From Chloroflexota bacterium (GTDB lineage Bacteria > Chloroflexota > UBA11872), in NCBI GenBank assembly GCA_022824865.1, contig JAJDZD010000012.1, forward strand, positions 1-38,083: a DNA stretch of 38,083 nt, read 5' to 3'. Positions 7,801-15,742 of the stretch are shown piece after piece. Both the position numbers and the translations under genes were made by a program. The notes under the pieces were generated by a model. The model did not search any database. It was not told the DNA's origin and saw only the letters and a list, made by a program, of their open reading frames with translations. Position 1 is the first letter of the stretch. Each line of letters opens with the position of its first letter.

Positions 7801-8114
7801 TGGAAGCCGCACGGGATATCGCAATCATCGTCCTGGTCGTCCAGGGGCTGATCATTGGGCTGGCGGCGTTCGTGGCCGGAGTTCTTGGGGCCATCGCCAT
7901 CGTTGAAGCCACGGTAAACGTACGGCGCGGACTGCGACGGACCGCTGCAAAGCTGGAGCGGACAAACAAGCGCGTGGACTCGATCGTCGAGACGCGTGTT
8001 CTGCCGCCAATCATCCAATACCACCGCGGGCGGGCGGCGGCGCGATCCACGCTGGAGCAGGCACGGCGCGCGCTGGACGACCTGAAACGCACGGCGGGGA
8101 TGGGCAGCAGCTAG
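7800..8114 (+). CDS. Small single-helix membrane protein, DUF948-like
   Basis: 104 residues starting at the A of a TGATG overlap with the previous stop, the strongest coupling signal in this operon. It has one membrane helix at about residues 6-36 (IAIIVLVVQGLIIGLAAFVAG and onward), then a basic, helical cytoplasmic part with KLERTNKRVDSIVETRV. It resembles the protein at 7267-7551 in layout, so these may be ancient duplicates or partners. Function is not known. It ends 25 bases from the convergent glycosylase gene. Confidence 0.65.
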   Translation: MEAARDIAIIVLVVQGLIIGLAAFVAGVLGAIAIVEATVNVRRGLRRTAAKLERTNKRVDSIVETRVLPPIIQYHRGRAAARSTLEQARRALDDLKRTAGMGSS

Positions 8115-8139
8115 ACGGCACGCGGGCCGGGCGGGTTCG

Positions 8140-8679
8140 TTATGCGCCCTTCAGTTCGTCTCGTAACGCTCCGAGCTGTCGGTAGCAGCGGACGAGGTCT
8201 TCAGACGAGTAGCGGGTGTTCAGACCGCTGGGGCTCGGAACAAGGAATACCACTGACGATTCGATCCCGCGGGCCTGTCGTCCCGGCCTTGGACGCGGCG
8301 GTGCGGGGAGACTCTCGCCATGCCTGAGGTAGTTGCGATAGCTGTCGATGCCCTGAAAGCAGACGATTCGGGGCCGGAAGCATCTGATCTTCTCCTTGAG
8401 AACCGGCGCCCAGCGGCGGTAGTCGGCGGCTCGAAGGTCATTTGCCGTTCGCGTCGGGCGCTTCACGACGTCGGTGAGTCCGATGCCGAACTCCAGGATC
8501 CGGGCGTCGTTCTCAGGCGCCAAGGGCTCGTCAAACAGGCCGGCCTGGTAAGCGGCGTTCCAGAATCGGTTGCCGGGCCTGGCGTAGTAGTGGCCAGCTT
8601 GAACGGAGAAGGCGCTGGGATTGATGCCGACGAGCACGATGTCGAGTCCGGGCTCAAGGTAGTCAGGCAGCGTGGTCAC
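8140..8679 (-). CDS. mug: Mismatch-specific uracil/thymine DNA glycosylase (Mug/TDG family)
   Basis: From GTG 8679 the product is 179 residues, near the 168 of E. coli Mug. It has the active-site strand IVLVGINPS (about 14-22; Asn20 is the water-activating residue in the family), then GHYYARPGNRFWNAAY, and the C-terminal PSPSGLN motif that inserts into the DNA minor groove. Gly of GINPG is Ser here, a conservative change. These enzymes remove uracil, thymine or ethenocytosine opposite guanine. The frame stays open to GTG 8808, but the extra 43 residues match no part of the family and would abut the divergent hpt gene. Confidence 0.88.
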   Translation of the reverse strand: MTTLPDYLEPGLDIVLVGINPSAFSVQAGHYYARPGNRFWNAAYQAGLFDEPLAPENDARILEFGIGLTDVVKRPTRTANDLRAADYRRWAPVLKEKIRCFRPRIVCFQGIDSYRNYLRHGESLPAPPRPRPGRQARGIESSVVFLVPSPSGLNTRYSSEDLVRCYRQLGALRDELKGA

Positions 8680-8838
8680 GGATTTCGCGCATTCGCCGGT
8701 TGAGCGTCGGCAAGGCGTTTGCGGCACCACGGCAAGACTCCGCACACTTTTTGCAGATCGCCATTGAACCAAACGGTTTTGCCCATCATCGAGGCGTCTC
8801 GGATTCACGTGACAATCGCTGAAGCATCGGCGGGCGAC

Positions 8839-9381
8839 GTGTCCGGCGTGCCGTTGCCGACGGTTATTTCCGCCGATGCCATTTCACGCCGTGTTCGTGA
8901 GCTTGGGGCGGAAATCTCGGCGGCTTACGCGGGCCGCGAGCCCGTCCTGGCGCTGGTGCTGCACGGGGCGTTCATCTTTGCCGCCGATCTCGCGCGCACC
9001 CTGACCGCGGCGCATCGGGTGGAGTCGCTGGCGCTCGCCTCGTATGACGGTCGCGAGTCGAGCGGAGAGGTAAAGGTTGTCAAGGACCTGGGCTGTGATA
9101 TCGCCGGACGGGATGTGTTGATCGTGGAGGACATCGTCGATACCGGCCGTACGGCGGCGGCCGCGCTGGCGTTGCTGGAATCCCGCGGCCCACGTTCAAT
9201 CGAGGTTGTGACTCTGCTGGACAAGCCTTCGCGTCGTCTCATGGAAGTCAAGCCACGCTGGGTCGGATTCGAGATTGAGGACATATTCGTGGTTGGCTAC
9301 GGGCTCGACCTGGATGGCCGGTTTCGCGGACTGCCGTATATTGCGAACGCCGACGCCCTGGATTTGAAAGGCGAGTCATAG
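8839..9381 (+). CDS. hpt: Hypoxanthine phosphoribosyltransferase
   Basis: From GTG 8839 the protein has 180 residues, the standard length for bacterial Hpt. It has the VKVVKDLGCDI stretch before the PRPP loop, the PRPP-binding signature VLIVEDIVDTGRT, the LLDKPSRR segment, and the FVVGYGLDLDGRFRGLPYI ending. It converts hypoxanthine or guanine plus PRPP to IMP or GMP in purine salvage. GTG 8809 and a start at 8719 are also in frame but add residues the family lacks. The next gene starts 4 bases after the stop, so the two are probably co-transcribed. Confidence 0.92.
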   Translation: MSGVPLPTVISADAISRRVRELGAEISAAYAGREPVLALVLHGAFIFAADLARTLTAAHRVESLALASYDGRESSGEVKVVKDLGCDIAGRDVLIVEDIVDTGRTAAAALALLESRGPRSIEVVTLLDKPSRRLMEVKPRWVGFEIEDIFVVGYGLDLDGRFRGLPYIANADALDLKGES

Positions 9382-9385
9382 CCCA

Positions 9386-10162
9386 ATGCCGTTGGTCAGC
9401 GTTGACAACCGCAGCGTTTCACTGGACGTGCGAGGTAGCGGCAGCACCACGGTCCTGTTCATTCACGGCGTTGGGCCGGGCGGCGCGGCGTGGGACCTGG
9501 TCACCCAGGGATTGGCCGACACGTGCCGCGCGTTTGTGCTCGACCTTCCCGGTTTCGGCAGGAGCGAACGCGGGAATGCGACAGGCTCAGTCGACGACGC
9601 GGCAACCCTGGTGCACCGCGTGTTGCACGCGCAGGGTCAGACCGAGCCGCTGGCAATCGTGGGGCACGCTTACGGCGGGTTGGCGGCCCTGAACTTCGCG
9701 GCACGGTTTCCAAGCCACGTCACGAAGTTGGCGCTGATTTCGACGGCGGGATTCGACAGCAATCCGGCGGCAACACTGGGGCGACGGGACAGGATCACCG
9801 AGGCTGGATGGGACGCCGACACAGCCGACGCCTGGCTTCGCGCAGGTCTTGTTGAGGACCTGGCCGAGGCACACTTTGACGCCATGCGCGACGCCGCGGC
9901 GGGGGTGGACACAGACGTGATTTCCGGCTGTTTCGCGAGCAACGCTCGACGGGTGTTGCTGGAGGAGGCCTGCGAGATCGAAGCGCCCACGCTCCTGGTA
10001 CGCGGCTCCGATGACCCGCTGGTAAGCGAGAGTGACCTGCAGATCCTAGCCGCCCGACTGGCCAGCGCGGAGGTGGTTTCGACGCCGGGCGTCGGGCATT
10101 GGCCGAGCCTGGAAGCGCCCGACGAATTGCGGGCCGAACTGGTGCGGTTCTTCGGCCTCTAA
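9386..10162 (+). CDS. Alpha/beta-hydrolase-fold protein lacking the nucleophile Ser
   Basis: 258 residues with a full alpha/beta hydrolase fold: oxyanion-hole strand VLFIHGVGPGG (23-33), VLDLPGFGRSER, nucleophile-elbow region AIVGHAYGGLAAL, acid strand LLVRGSDDPLV, and GVGHWPSLEAPDEL carrying the catalytic His. The elbow reads G-H-A-Y-G-G, with Ala95 (codon GCT, 9668-9670) in place of the Ser, Cys or Asp nucleophile. Everything else is preserved, so the gene is under selection, but ordinary ester or C-C hydrolysis by a Ser triad is not expected. It could be a pseudo-hydrolase or use another mechanism. It lies 4 bases after hpt with no obvious functional link. Confidence 0.85.
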   Translation: MPLVSVDNRSVSLDVRGSGSTTVLFIHGVGPGGAAWDLVTQGLADTCRAFVLDLPGFGRSERGNATGSVDDAATLVHRVLHAQGQTEPLAIVGHAYGGLAALNFAARFPSHVTKLALISTAGFDSNPAATLGRRDRITEAGWDADTADAWLRAGLVEDLAEAHFDAMRDAAAGVDTDVISGCFASNARRVLLEEACEIEAPTLLVRGSDDPLVSESDLQILAARLASAEVVSTPGVGHWPSLEAPDELRAELVRFFGL

Positions 10163-10222
10163 CCGCGGGCACGTAGTGCTAGCCTTCGGGCCAACACGCG
10201 GACCACACAACGGATCCTCGGA

Positions 10223-11047
10223 ATGAAATTCGTTCGTTACGCGACTGAATCCGGACTGGCCCTTGGCTCTCTGAAGGAGTCGGGCGCCGTTTACGCTGTC
10301 AGCGGCGACATGTTCGGCGACTACGAGGTTGGGGCTCAGGTCGGCACGGTGGATGACCTGGAGCTATTAGCGCCGGTCGATCCAGGCAACGTGATCGCCG
10401 TAGGGGCCAACTACCTGGCGCACATCCTGGAAGGCCACGACGAAGACGCCATTCCGAAGTTCCCGATGCTCTTCATGAAGCCGAATTCGGCCATCACCGG
10501 CCCCGGAGCGCCGATCGTGCTGCCGGACCCGGCGAAGTTCACCCAGTCGATGAACGACCCGGACCTGCAGAAGGATCCGTTCGGCGAGGTGCACTACGAG
10601 GCCGAACTGGTGGCGGTGATCGGGAAGACGTGCCGCAACGTCTCAGAGGAAGAGGCCCTGGACTACGTGCTGGGCTATAGCTGCGGCAACGACGTGAGCG
10701 CGCGCGGCCTGCAGGTCAAGGAAATGGCCACGGGCGTGCTGCTGATGAGCAAGGGCATGGATTCCTTCGCGCCGCTGGGACCGTGCATTGCCACCGATCT
10801 CGACCCGACTAACCTCGAAATCATGGCCAGGCTGAATGGCGAGGTGAAGCAACACAGCAACACGGACGACCTGCTATTTGGCGTGGCCGCCCTGATTGCC
10901 TACACCTCGCAGGGCGTGACGCTCAGGCCGGGCGACTGCATTTACACGGGCACCTGTGCGGGGCCGTCGGCCCTTTCGCCGGGCGACGTGATCGAGATCG
11001 AGGTGGAAGGCGTGGGGGTGCTGAGCAATCCGGTGGTGGCCGCCTAG
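10223..11047 (+). CDS. Fumarylacetoacetate hydrolase (FAH) family protein
   Basis: 274 residues. The C-terminal FAH domain is complete: NVIAVGANYLAH near residue 56, the metal-binding VHYEAELVAVIG (Glu126 and Glu128), GYSCGNDVSAR with Asp157, and the final PGDCIYTGT and GDVIEIEVEGVG segments. Members bind Mg2+ and cleave or decarboxylate beta-diketo or 2-oxo acids; examples are acylpyruvases, oxaloacetate decarboxylases and 2-keto-3-deoxy-acid dehydratases. The substrate cannot be read from sequence. It sits 21 bases upstream of larA, so a role in the same sugar-acid operon is plausible. Confidence 0.9.
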   Translation: MKFVRYATESGLALGSLKESGAVYAVSGDMFGDYEVGAQVGTVDDLELLAPVDPGNVIAVGANYLAHILEGHDEDAIPKFPMLFMKPNSAITGPGAPIVLPDPAKFTQSMNDPDLQKDPFGEVHYEAELVAVIGKTCRNVSEEEALDYVLGYSCGNDVSARGLQVKEMATGVLLMSKGMDSFAPLGPCIATDLDPTNLEIMARLNGEVKQHSNTDDLLFGVAALIAYTSQGVTLRPGDCIYTGTCAGPSALSPGDVIEIEVEGVGVLSNPVVAA

Positions 11048-11068
11048 CGGGCCACGGGTGCTAGCGGC

Positions 11069-12334
11069 ATGATCCGCAGATTCGACCTGCCGTACGGCGA
11101 GGAGACGCTTGCCGTTCGCAGCATGGGCGTTGAAGTTTCGGGTGTCTACGCGCCCCGGCCCACACCGCCGGCGCGCGATCCCCGAGCGCTGATTCGAGAA
11201 GCGCTGGAAAACCCAATCGAGTCTGAATCGCTGCGCGAGGCGGCGCGCGGTAAATCCCGCGCTCTTGTCCTGATCGACGACATCACGCGGGAGACGCCGG
11301 CGGATTTGCTGCTGCCGCCGATCCTGAACGACCTGGAGACCGCGGGAATCGCGGCGGACGACATCCTGGTGATGATTGCGCTGGGTACCCACCGGCCGAT
11401 GACCGATGCCGAGGTCAGGCACAAGGTCGGGGACGAAGTGCTGGCTCGGGTGCGGGTCACGCAGCACGATCACCGCACGGCGCCGCTGCGCGACCTGGGC
11501 GTGACGCCGAGCGGAACGCCGATCGAGGTGAACGAGCACCTGTTCGAGGCCGACATCGTGATTGGGACCGGCGCGGTGGTGCCTCACCACATCGCCGGAT
11601 TCTCGGCGGGGGCCAAGATCGTGCAGCCGGGAGTTTCGGGCGCGGCCACGACGGCGGCCACGCACATGTTCAGCGCCAGGGCGCGGACGCCGTTGCTCGG
11701 ACGAGTCGACACGCCGGTACGCGCCGAGATGGAGCTGATCGCCGAGCGCTGCGGTATGCGGCACGTGCTGAACGTGACGCTCAACGCCGACGGGCGGATC
11801 GTCACCGCTCGCTTTGGCGCCACGCGGCCTACCTATCGACGGACCGTCGAAGACGCCCGGCGCATCTACGGGGTTCACGCGCCTGCCGGACTGGACGCGG
11901 TGGTGGCCGGGTCGCACCCCTGCGACATTGAGTTCTGGCAGGCCCACAAGAGCCTGTATCCGGCGATGCTGATGGTGCGGCCGGGCGGGACGATCATCGT
12001 GGTGACGCCGTGCCCTGAAGGCGTGGCCGTGACGCACCCCGACATGCTCGAGTACACGGCGCAGCCAGCGGATGAGTTGTTGCGACGCTATGAAGGCAAC
12101 GAGATCGACGACCGCGTGGCGGCGTCGCTAGCCGTGGCCTGGGCCAGGGTTCGGGAGTACGCGCGCGTGGTGCTGGTATCAGACGGCATCGCCCCGCACG
12201 AGGCGGCGGCGCTGGGGTTCGATACGGCGCCGGACGTGGAGACCGCGCTTTCAGCCCTGGCACGGACGAGCGGCACCACGCCGCAGGTGGGGGTGTTGAC
12301 GCACGCACCGGACACGCTGCCGCTGGTGGCCTGA
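11069..12334 (+). CDS. larA: LarA-type nickel-dependent 2-hydroxyacid racemase/epimerase
   Basis: 421 residues matching lactate racemase LarA (DUF2088 N-terminal domain). Key residues are present at near-identical numbering: DDITRETP at 70-77, GTHR with His108, VVPHH with His174, SAGAKIV with Lys183 (the Lys that holds the nickel-pincer cofactor), and His199. LarA homologues use the nickel-pincer nucleotide to invert C2 of lactate or longer 2-hydroxyacids, including aldonic acids. Cofactor synthesis needs LarB, LarC and LarE, none of which is in the window. The sugar-acid kinase starts 3 bases after the stop, so the substrate is more likely a four-carbon sugar acid than lactate; that is inference. 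Confidence 0.88.
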   Translation: MIRRFDLPYGEETLAVRSMGVEVSGVYAPRPTPPARDPRALIREALENPIESESLREAARGKSRALVLIDDITRETPADLLLPPILNDLETAGIAADDILVMIALGTHRPMTDAEVRHKVGDEVLARVRVTQHDHRTAPLRDLGVTPSGTPIEVNEHLFEADIVIGTGAVVPHHIAGFSAGAKIVQPGVSGAATTAATHMFSARARTPLLGRVDTPVRAEMELIAERCGMRHVLNVTLNADGRIVTARFGATRPTYRRTVEDARRIYGVHAPAGLDAVVAGSHPCDIEFWQAHKSLYPAMLMVRPGGTIIVVTPCPEGVAVTHPDMLEYTAQPADELLRRYEGNEIDDRVAASLAVAWARVREYARVVLVSDGIAPHEAAALGFDTAPDVETALSALARTSGTTPQVGVLTHAPDTLPLVA

Positions 12335-12337
12335 GGC

Positions 12338-13567
12338 ATGGAGCGTTGGGCCGTCATCGCTGACGACCTGACCGGGGCGCTGGATACGGCGCTGCAATTT
12401 CGGAAGGCCGGTCGGCAGACCATGGTTTCGACCCGTCCCGGCGTCTGGCCAACCGGCGGAACAGTCGTTGCCCTGAGCACGGAAACCAGGCACGTTTCGG
12501 CCGCCAATGCCGCCGCGAGCGTAAGGGCAGCGTTTCACACGCTGCCCTGCGGAACGTCGGCACGGATCTACAAGAAAACCGATTCGCTGCTACGCGGGAA
12601 CATTGGGGCCGAGTTGCGAGCGCTGTGCGAGGCCGTTGGATCGGGGCCGCTTGTGTTTGCGCCCGCCTATCCGACCGGCGGCCGCACGACGATCGATGGA
12701 ATACACCGGCTGGAGGGCGTGCCGGTTGCCGACGCAGCGCCGGGACAGGACCCGGTAACCCCAGTTCGAGAGTCGCATATACCAGCCCTGCTGCGGGACA
12801 GCGGCGGCCTCAAGGCCGAGGGTGTGCCGCTGGCCGTCGTCCGAGGAGGCCAGGAGGCGCTGGCAGCCGAACTGACCAGGGCGAGCCGCAGTGGCGTCGA
12901 GGTCCTGGCGCCGGATGTCGAGACGGACGATGACTTGCAAGCCATCGCGTCGGCGCTGCGTGCTTCGGCCGACGGGCGCATCAGCGCGGGATCGGCCGGG
13001 CTCGCCGAACACCTGGCGCGAGCGGATCAGGATTCAGACCAGCCTGCGGACCTGGGACGTTCGGCGTGCGTGGCCGCCGTGGTGGGTACGCCGAGCGCGC
13101 ATACCGCAGTACAGGTTGAGCGCGCGCTGGCCACGGGGTTTGCACGGCGGGTGCGAATTCGAAGTGGAGCGGACATTGAAGCCGCGATTCGAGAGATCCG
13201 CCTCCACCAGTCGAACGACCGGTTGACGATTTTCGATACGACGCTTGAGGGAACGGCGCCGCGGCCGGAGGAACGCCGGCGGCAGCTACGGTGCGTCGGC
13301 GATCTTTGCCGAGCCATCGTTGGCGACGTCGATCGGCCGGGCCTGATTCTCACCGGTGGAGATACGGCGCGCGCCGCACTGGACGCGCTGGAGGTGGATG
13401 CGATCGAGGTGCTTGGCGAGATCGAGTGGGGTGTGCCCGGTGGGCATGCGGTGCGCGGGACTCGACGGGTGGCGTCGGTGGTCACCAAGGGTGGGAACAT
13501 GGGAGGTCCGGACGCTCTGACGACCGCCTTCAGGCGCCTATGCTCCGAGGTGAGCCATGCAGCATGA
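12338..13567 (+). CDS. Four-carbon acid sugar kinase (DUF1537, DtnK/OtnK type)
   Basis: 409 residues of the DUF1537 family. The N-terminal acid-sugar-binding domain carries IADDLTGALD (7-16) and IYKKTDSLLRGNIG (77-90). The C-terminal nucleotide-binding domain carries LILTGGDTARAAL and a final VPGGHAVRGTR with VVTKGGNMGG. Family members phosphorylate D-threonate, D-erythronate, L-threonate and related acids at O4 using ATP. The next gene overlaps by ATGA and is a PdxA2-type dehydrogenase; a DUF1537 kinase plus PdxA2 is the established D-threonate route (threonate to 4-phosphothreonate, then oxidation and decarboxylation to DHAP). I therefore favour D-threonate kinase, though D-erythronate cannot be excluded. 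Confidence 0.88.
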   Translation: MERWAVIADDLTGALDTALQFRKAGRQTMVSTRPGVWPTGGTVVALSTETRHVSAANAAASVRAAFHTLPCGTSARIYKKTDSLLRGNIGAELRALCEAVGSGPLVFAPAYPTGGRTTIDGIHRLEGVPVADAAPGQDPVTPVRESHIPALLRDSGGLKAEGVPLAVVRGGQEALAAELTRASRSGVEVLAPDVETDDDLQAIASALRASADGRISAGSAGLAEHLARADQDSDQPADLGRSACVAAVVGTPSAHTAVQVERALATGFARRVRIRSGADIEAAIREIRLHQSNDRLTIFDTTLEGTAPRPEERRRQLRCVGDLCRAIVGDVDRPGLILTGGDTARAALDALEVDAIEVLGEIEWGVPGGHAVRGTRRVASVVTKGGNMGGPDALTTAFRRLCSEVSHAA

Positions 13568-14592
13568 CGACAGGTTCTAACGACCAGCGTCCGCTGATTG
13601 CCGTCACCATGGGCGACCCGGCGGGTGTCGGACCTGAGATCACGGCGAAGGCGCTGGCGAACCCGAAGATCCGGGGAGCCTGCCGCGCAGTCGTCGTCGG
13701 TGACTTGCGGACTATGGATCGGGCGGCCGATGCGGTGGGTGTCACCGCCGCCGCCGTCAACGTAGACGCATTGGACCAAGGGGGCGATGAGATTCAGGTC
13801 TACGACCCCTGGGGACGGGACTTGAGTGACGTGCCAGTGGGGATGGTCGACGCCAGAGCCGGCGCGGCCGCGGCGGAGGCGGTCATTCAGGCGACGAAAC
13901 TTGCGCTGGACGGCCGCGTTGCGGCAATTGTGACCGCCCCAATCAACAAGGCCGCCATAAACGCCGCCGGATACCACTACGCGGGGCACACAGAGTTGCT
14001 GGCAGATCTGACGGACTCACCCGGCGCGCGCATGTTGCTGGTGGCGCCTGGGCTCCGGGTCATCCATAACAGCACGCACGTCTCGCTTCGCGAAGCCATT
14101 GACCGCGTCACCCGAGAGAACGTGCGCCATGTGATTGGGTTGCTGAACGAGACGCTGCGGATGATGGCGGTCTCAGAGCCGCGGATTGCCGTCTGCGGCC
14201 TCAATCCGCACGCGGGAGAAGGCGGTCTCTTTGGCCACGAGGATGATGCGTTCATTCGGCCGGCAATTGACGATGCGCGGAACGACGGCCTAGACGTGAC
14301 CGGGCCCGAGCCGGGCGACACCGTGTTCAACCGGGCGCGTAATGGAGCGTTCGATGGGGTGGTGGCGATGTATCACGACCAGGGACACGTGGCGGTGAAG
14401 GTCGCCGGGTTTTTTGACGGCGTGAACGTGTCGGTCGGTTTGCCCATCATCCGGACGAGCGTGGACCACGGCACGGCCTTTGATATTGCCGGGCAAGGGG
14501 TGGCGCGGGCGGATAGTATGGAGATGGCCATTGAGATTGCCGCCACCATGGCCGTCAGCGACGGACGCTCGGCGGCCCCGGAGACTGCCTGA
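13564..14592 (+). CDS. pdxA2: PdxA2-type 4-phospho-sugar-acid dehydrogenase (D-threonate 4-phosphate dehydrogenase)
   Basis: 342 residues from ATG 13564, which overlaps the kinase stop as ATGA. A longer upstream frame exists but lies inside the kinase gene. PdxA features: TMGDPAGVGPE (15-25), TAPINKAA, GHTELLA, and metal-binding His in STHVSLRE (His172), NPHAGEGG (His216) and MYHDQGH (His271), with LPIIRTSVDHGTA near the end. PdxA oxidises 4-phosphohydroxy-L-threonine in vitamin B6 synthesis; the PdxA2 group oxidises four-carbon acid phosphates, and the product decarboxylates to DHAP. Coupling to a DUF1537 kinase strongly favours the catabolic role. Confidence 0.88.
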   Translation: MTTGSNDQRPLIAVTMGDPAGVGPEITAKALANPKIRGACRAVVVGDLRTMDRAADAVGVTAAAVNVDALDQGGDEIQVYDPWGRDLSDVPVGMVDARAGAAAAEAVIQATKLALDGRVAAIVTAPINKAAINAAGYHYAGHTELLADLTDSPGARMLLVAPGLRVIHNSTHVSLREAIDRVTRENVRHVIGLLNETLRMMAVSEPRIAVCGLNPHAGEGGLFGHEDDAFIRPAIDDARNDGLDVTGPEPGDTVFNRARNGAFDGVVAMYHDQGHVAVKVAGFFDGVNVSVGLPIIRTSVDHGTAFDIAGQGVARADSMEMAIEIAATMAVSDGRSAAPETA

Positions 14593-14596
14593 TCTG

Positions 14597-14818
14597 ATGA
14601 ATGCGCCTTTGCAGCTTGCCCAGTTGGTGCTTTCCGTGATCGTGATTGCCGCGGTTCTGATCCAGTTGCGCAACACAGGCATGGGCTCGGCTCTGGGCGG
14701 AAGCGACAGTTCGTTCTTTCATGCCCGGCGCGGGGTCGACCGGCTGACGTTTAACTTCACGATTGGCGCGTCAACGCTGTTCTTCCTCGTTTCAATCCTG
14801 GCCGCCGTCCTCCAGTAG
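14597..14818 (+). CDS. secG: Preprotein translocase subunit SecG
   Basis: 73 residues from ATG 14597, four bases after the pdxA2 stop. It has two membrane helices (QLVLSVIVIAAVLIQL and the C-terminal TLFFLVSILAAVL) with the SecG-type loop between: NTGMGSALGGSDSSFFHARRGVDRLTF. SecG assists the SecYEG channel. The frame is open upstream to 14480, but that part belongs to pdxA2. Its 3' end overlaps the convergent nuclease gene by 27 bp. Linkage to the sugar-acid operon looks positional rather than functional. Confidence 0.92.
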   Translation: MNAPLQLAQLVLSVIVIAAVLIQLRNTGMGSALGGSDSSFFHARRGVDRLTFNFTIGASTLFFLVSILAAVLQ

Positions 14819-15658
14819 GTCGTCGCGTACGAGGGACGCGTCGCAGATCAGGGCATACGAACAGCGGCGACAGACCTGAGGGTCCTCCGGGCGATTCGGC
14901 GCTTGCCAGAATGGATCGAATTGTCTCGCCTCGATGCCAACAACGATTTCAGTTGCTCGGGCCGCAAACTGTTCGAGGTCCTCGCGGCCGTATGTCCCAT
15001 GTAGCTGCTGGACGAATGGCGGATCTTCGCGAACCAGCACGTCCACCCGTACCTGGGGAATGAAGAACGGCGCGGGCAGGCAGCCTGGACGAATTCGAGA
15101 TCCGGCCCTGAAGACTCCGTAGCCGATCGCGTAGCACTGGAGTTGCAGGTCCCGATCGGGATATGTCTCGGGGTAGGCCCGCCACGAGGTCTTGTGGTCG
15201 ATCACCACGCCGTTGCGGTCGATGAGGTCGACGGTGCCGACGAGTTGGACCTGGACAGCTGGAATGTCGAACCGAAATCTGTGCTCAATCAGATGCGGAA
15301 TGACTCGGGGAGCGACTTCGGTCAGGTAGAGCTCCAGGACTGATTGGCCTGACGCGTAGGCGTTCTCGAACTCGTCTGACACTGGTCCCGATGCAGCCCC
15401 GGGCGGAAGTCGAGCGTCCCAAACGTCGTCGTAAATTTCGGCGGCCTCATCCAGATCCAGGTCATAGCCGCCGCGTCGTTTCTCCTGAAAGTTGCGCTCG
15501 AGGGCGGCATGGACCGCCTGGCCGACAAGTGACGCGGGCGAGTCGGAGGTTGGGATCCGTTCCACGTAACGCATCCGATACTGGAGCGGACAGGTGTCGT
15601 ACGTGCGTAGCTGTGTGGGAGAGATTGACCGGAGTTGCCTTTGCATATCGAGCCGCAT
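14792..15658 (-). CDS. RecB-family PD-(D/E)XK exonuclease with predicted Fe-S cluster
   Basis: 288 residues of the PDDEXK_1/Cas4-RecB type. The nuclease core shows His50 (GQAVHAALE), Asp144 (GTVDLID), Asp154 and Lys156 (VVIDHKTSW), then LQLQCYAIGYG. Four Cys (Cys23 in YDTCPLQYRMRY, and Cys263/266/272 in CRRCSYALIC) are placed as in AddB/Cas4-type 4Fe-4S nucleases. Such stand-alone proteins are presumed DNA-end nucleases in repair. No cas genes or CRISPR array lie nearby, so Cas4 is unlikely. ATG 15646 is a second possible start. The 3' end overlaps secG. Confidence 0.88.
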   Translation of the reverse strand: MRLDMQRQLRSISPTQLRTYDTCPLQYRMRYVERIPTSDSPASLVGQAVHAALERNFQEKRRGGYDLDLDEAAEIYDDVWDARLPPGAASGPVSDEFENAYASGQSVLELYLTEVAPRVIPHLIEHRFRFDIPAVQVQLVGTVDLIDRNGVVIDHKTSWRAYPETYPDRDLQLQCYAIGYGVFRAGSRIRPGCLPAPFFIPQVRVDVLVREDPPFVQQLHGTYGREDLEQFAARATEIVVGIEARQFDPFWQAPNRPEDPQVCRRCSYALICDASLVRDDLLEDGGQD

Positions 15659-15742
15659 GCTGAATAGTGTTCGCGCAATCCTAAACGCGGTCCGTCAAGG
15701 GTCTCTGAGCGCTGGGACAGCCGGCAGGCAAAGACTGCGCGC

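Noticed and set aside
13291..13563. In-frame N-terminal extension of the pdxA2 frame
   Set aside because: It lies wholly inside the kinase gene and is Arg/Gly-rich; the ATGA overlap at 13564 is the natural start.
14792..15658. Cas4 nuclease of a CRISPR system
   Set aside because: The core and Cys pattern fit, but there is no CRISPR array or other cas gene in the window.
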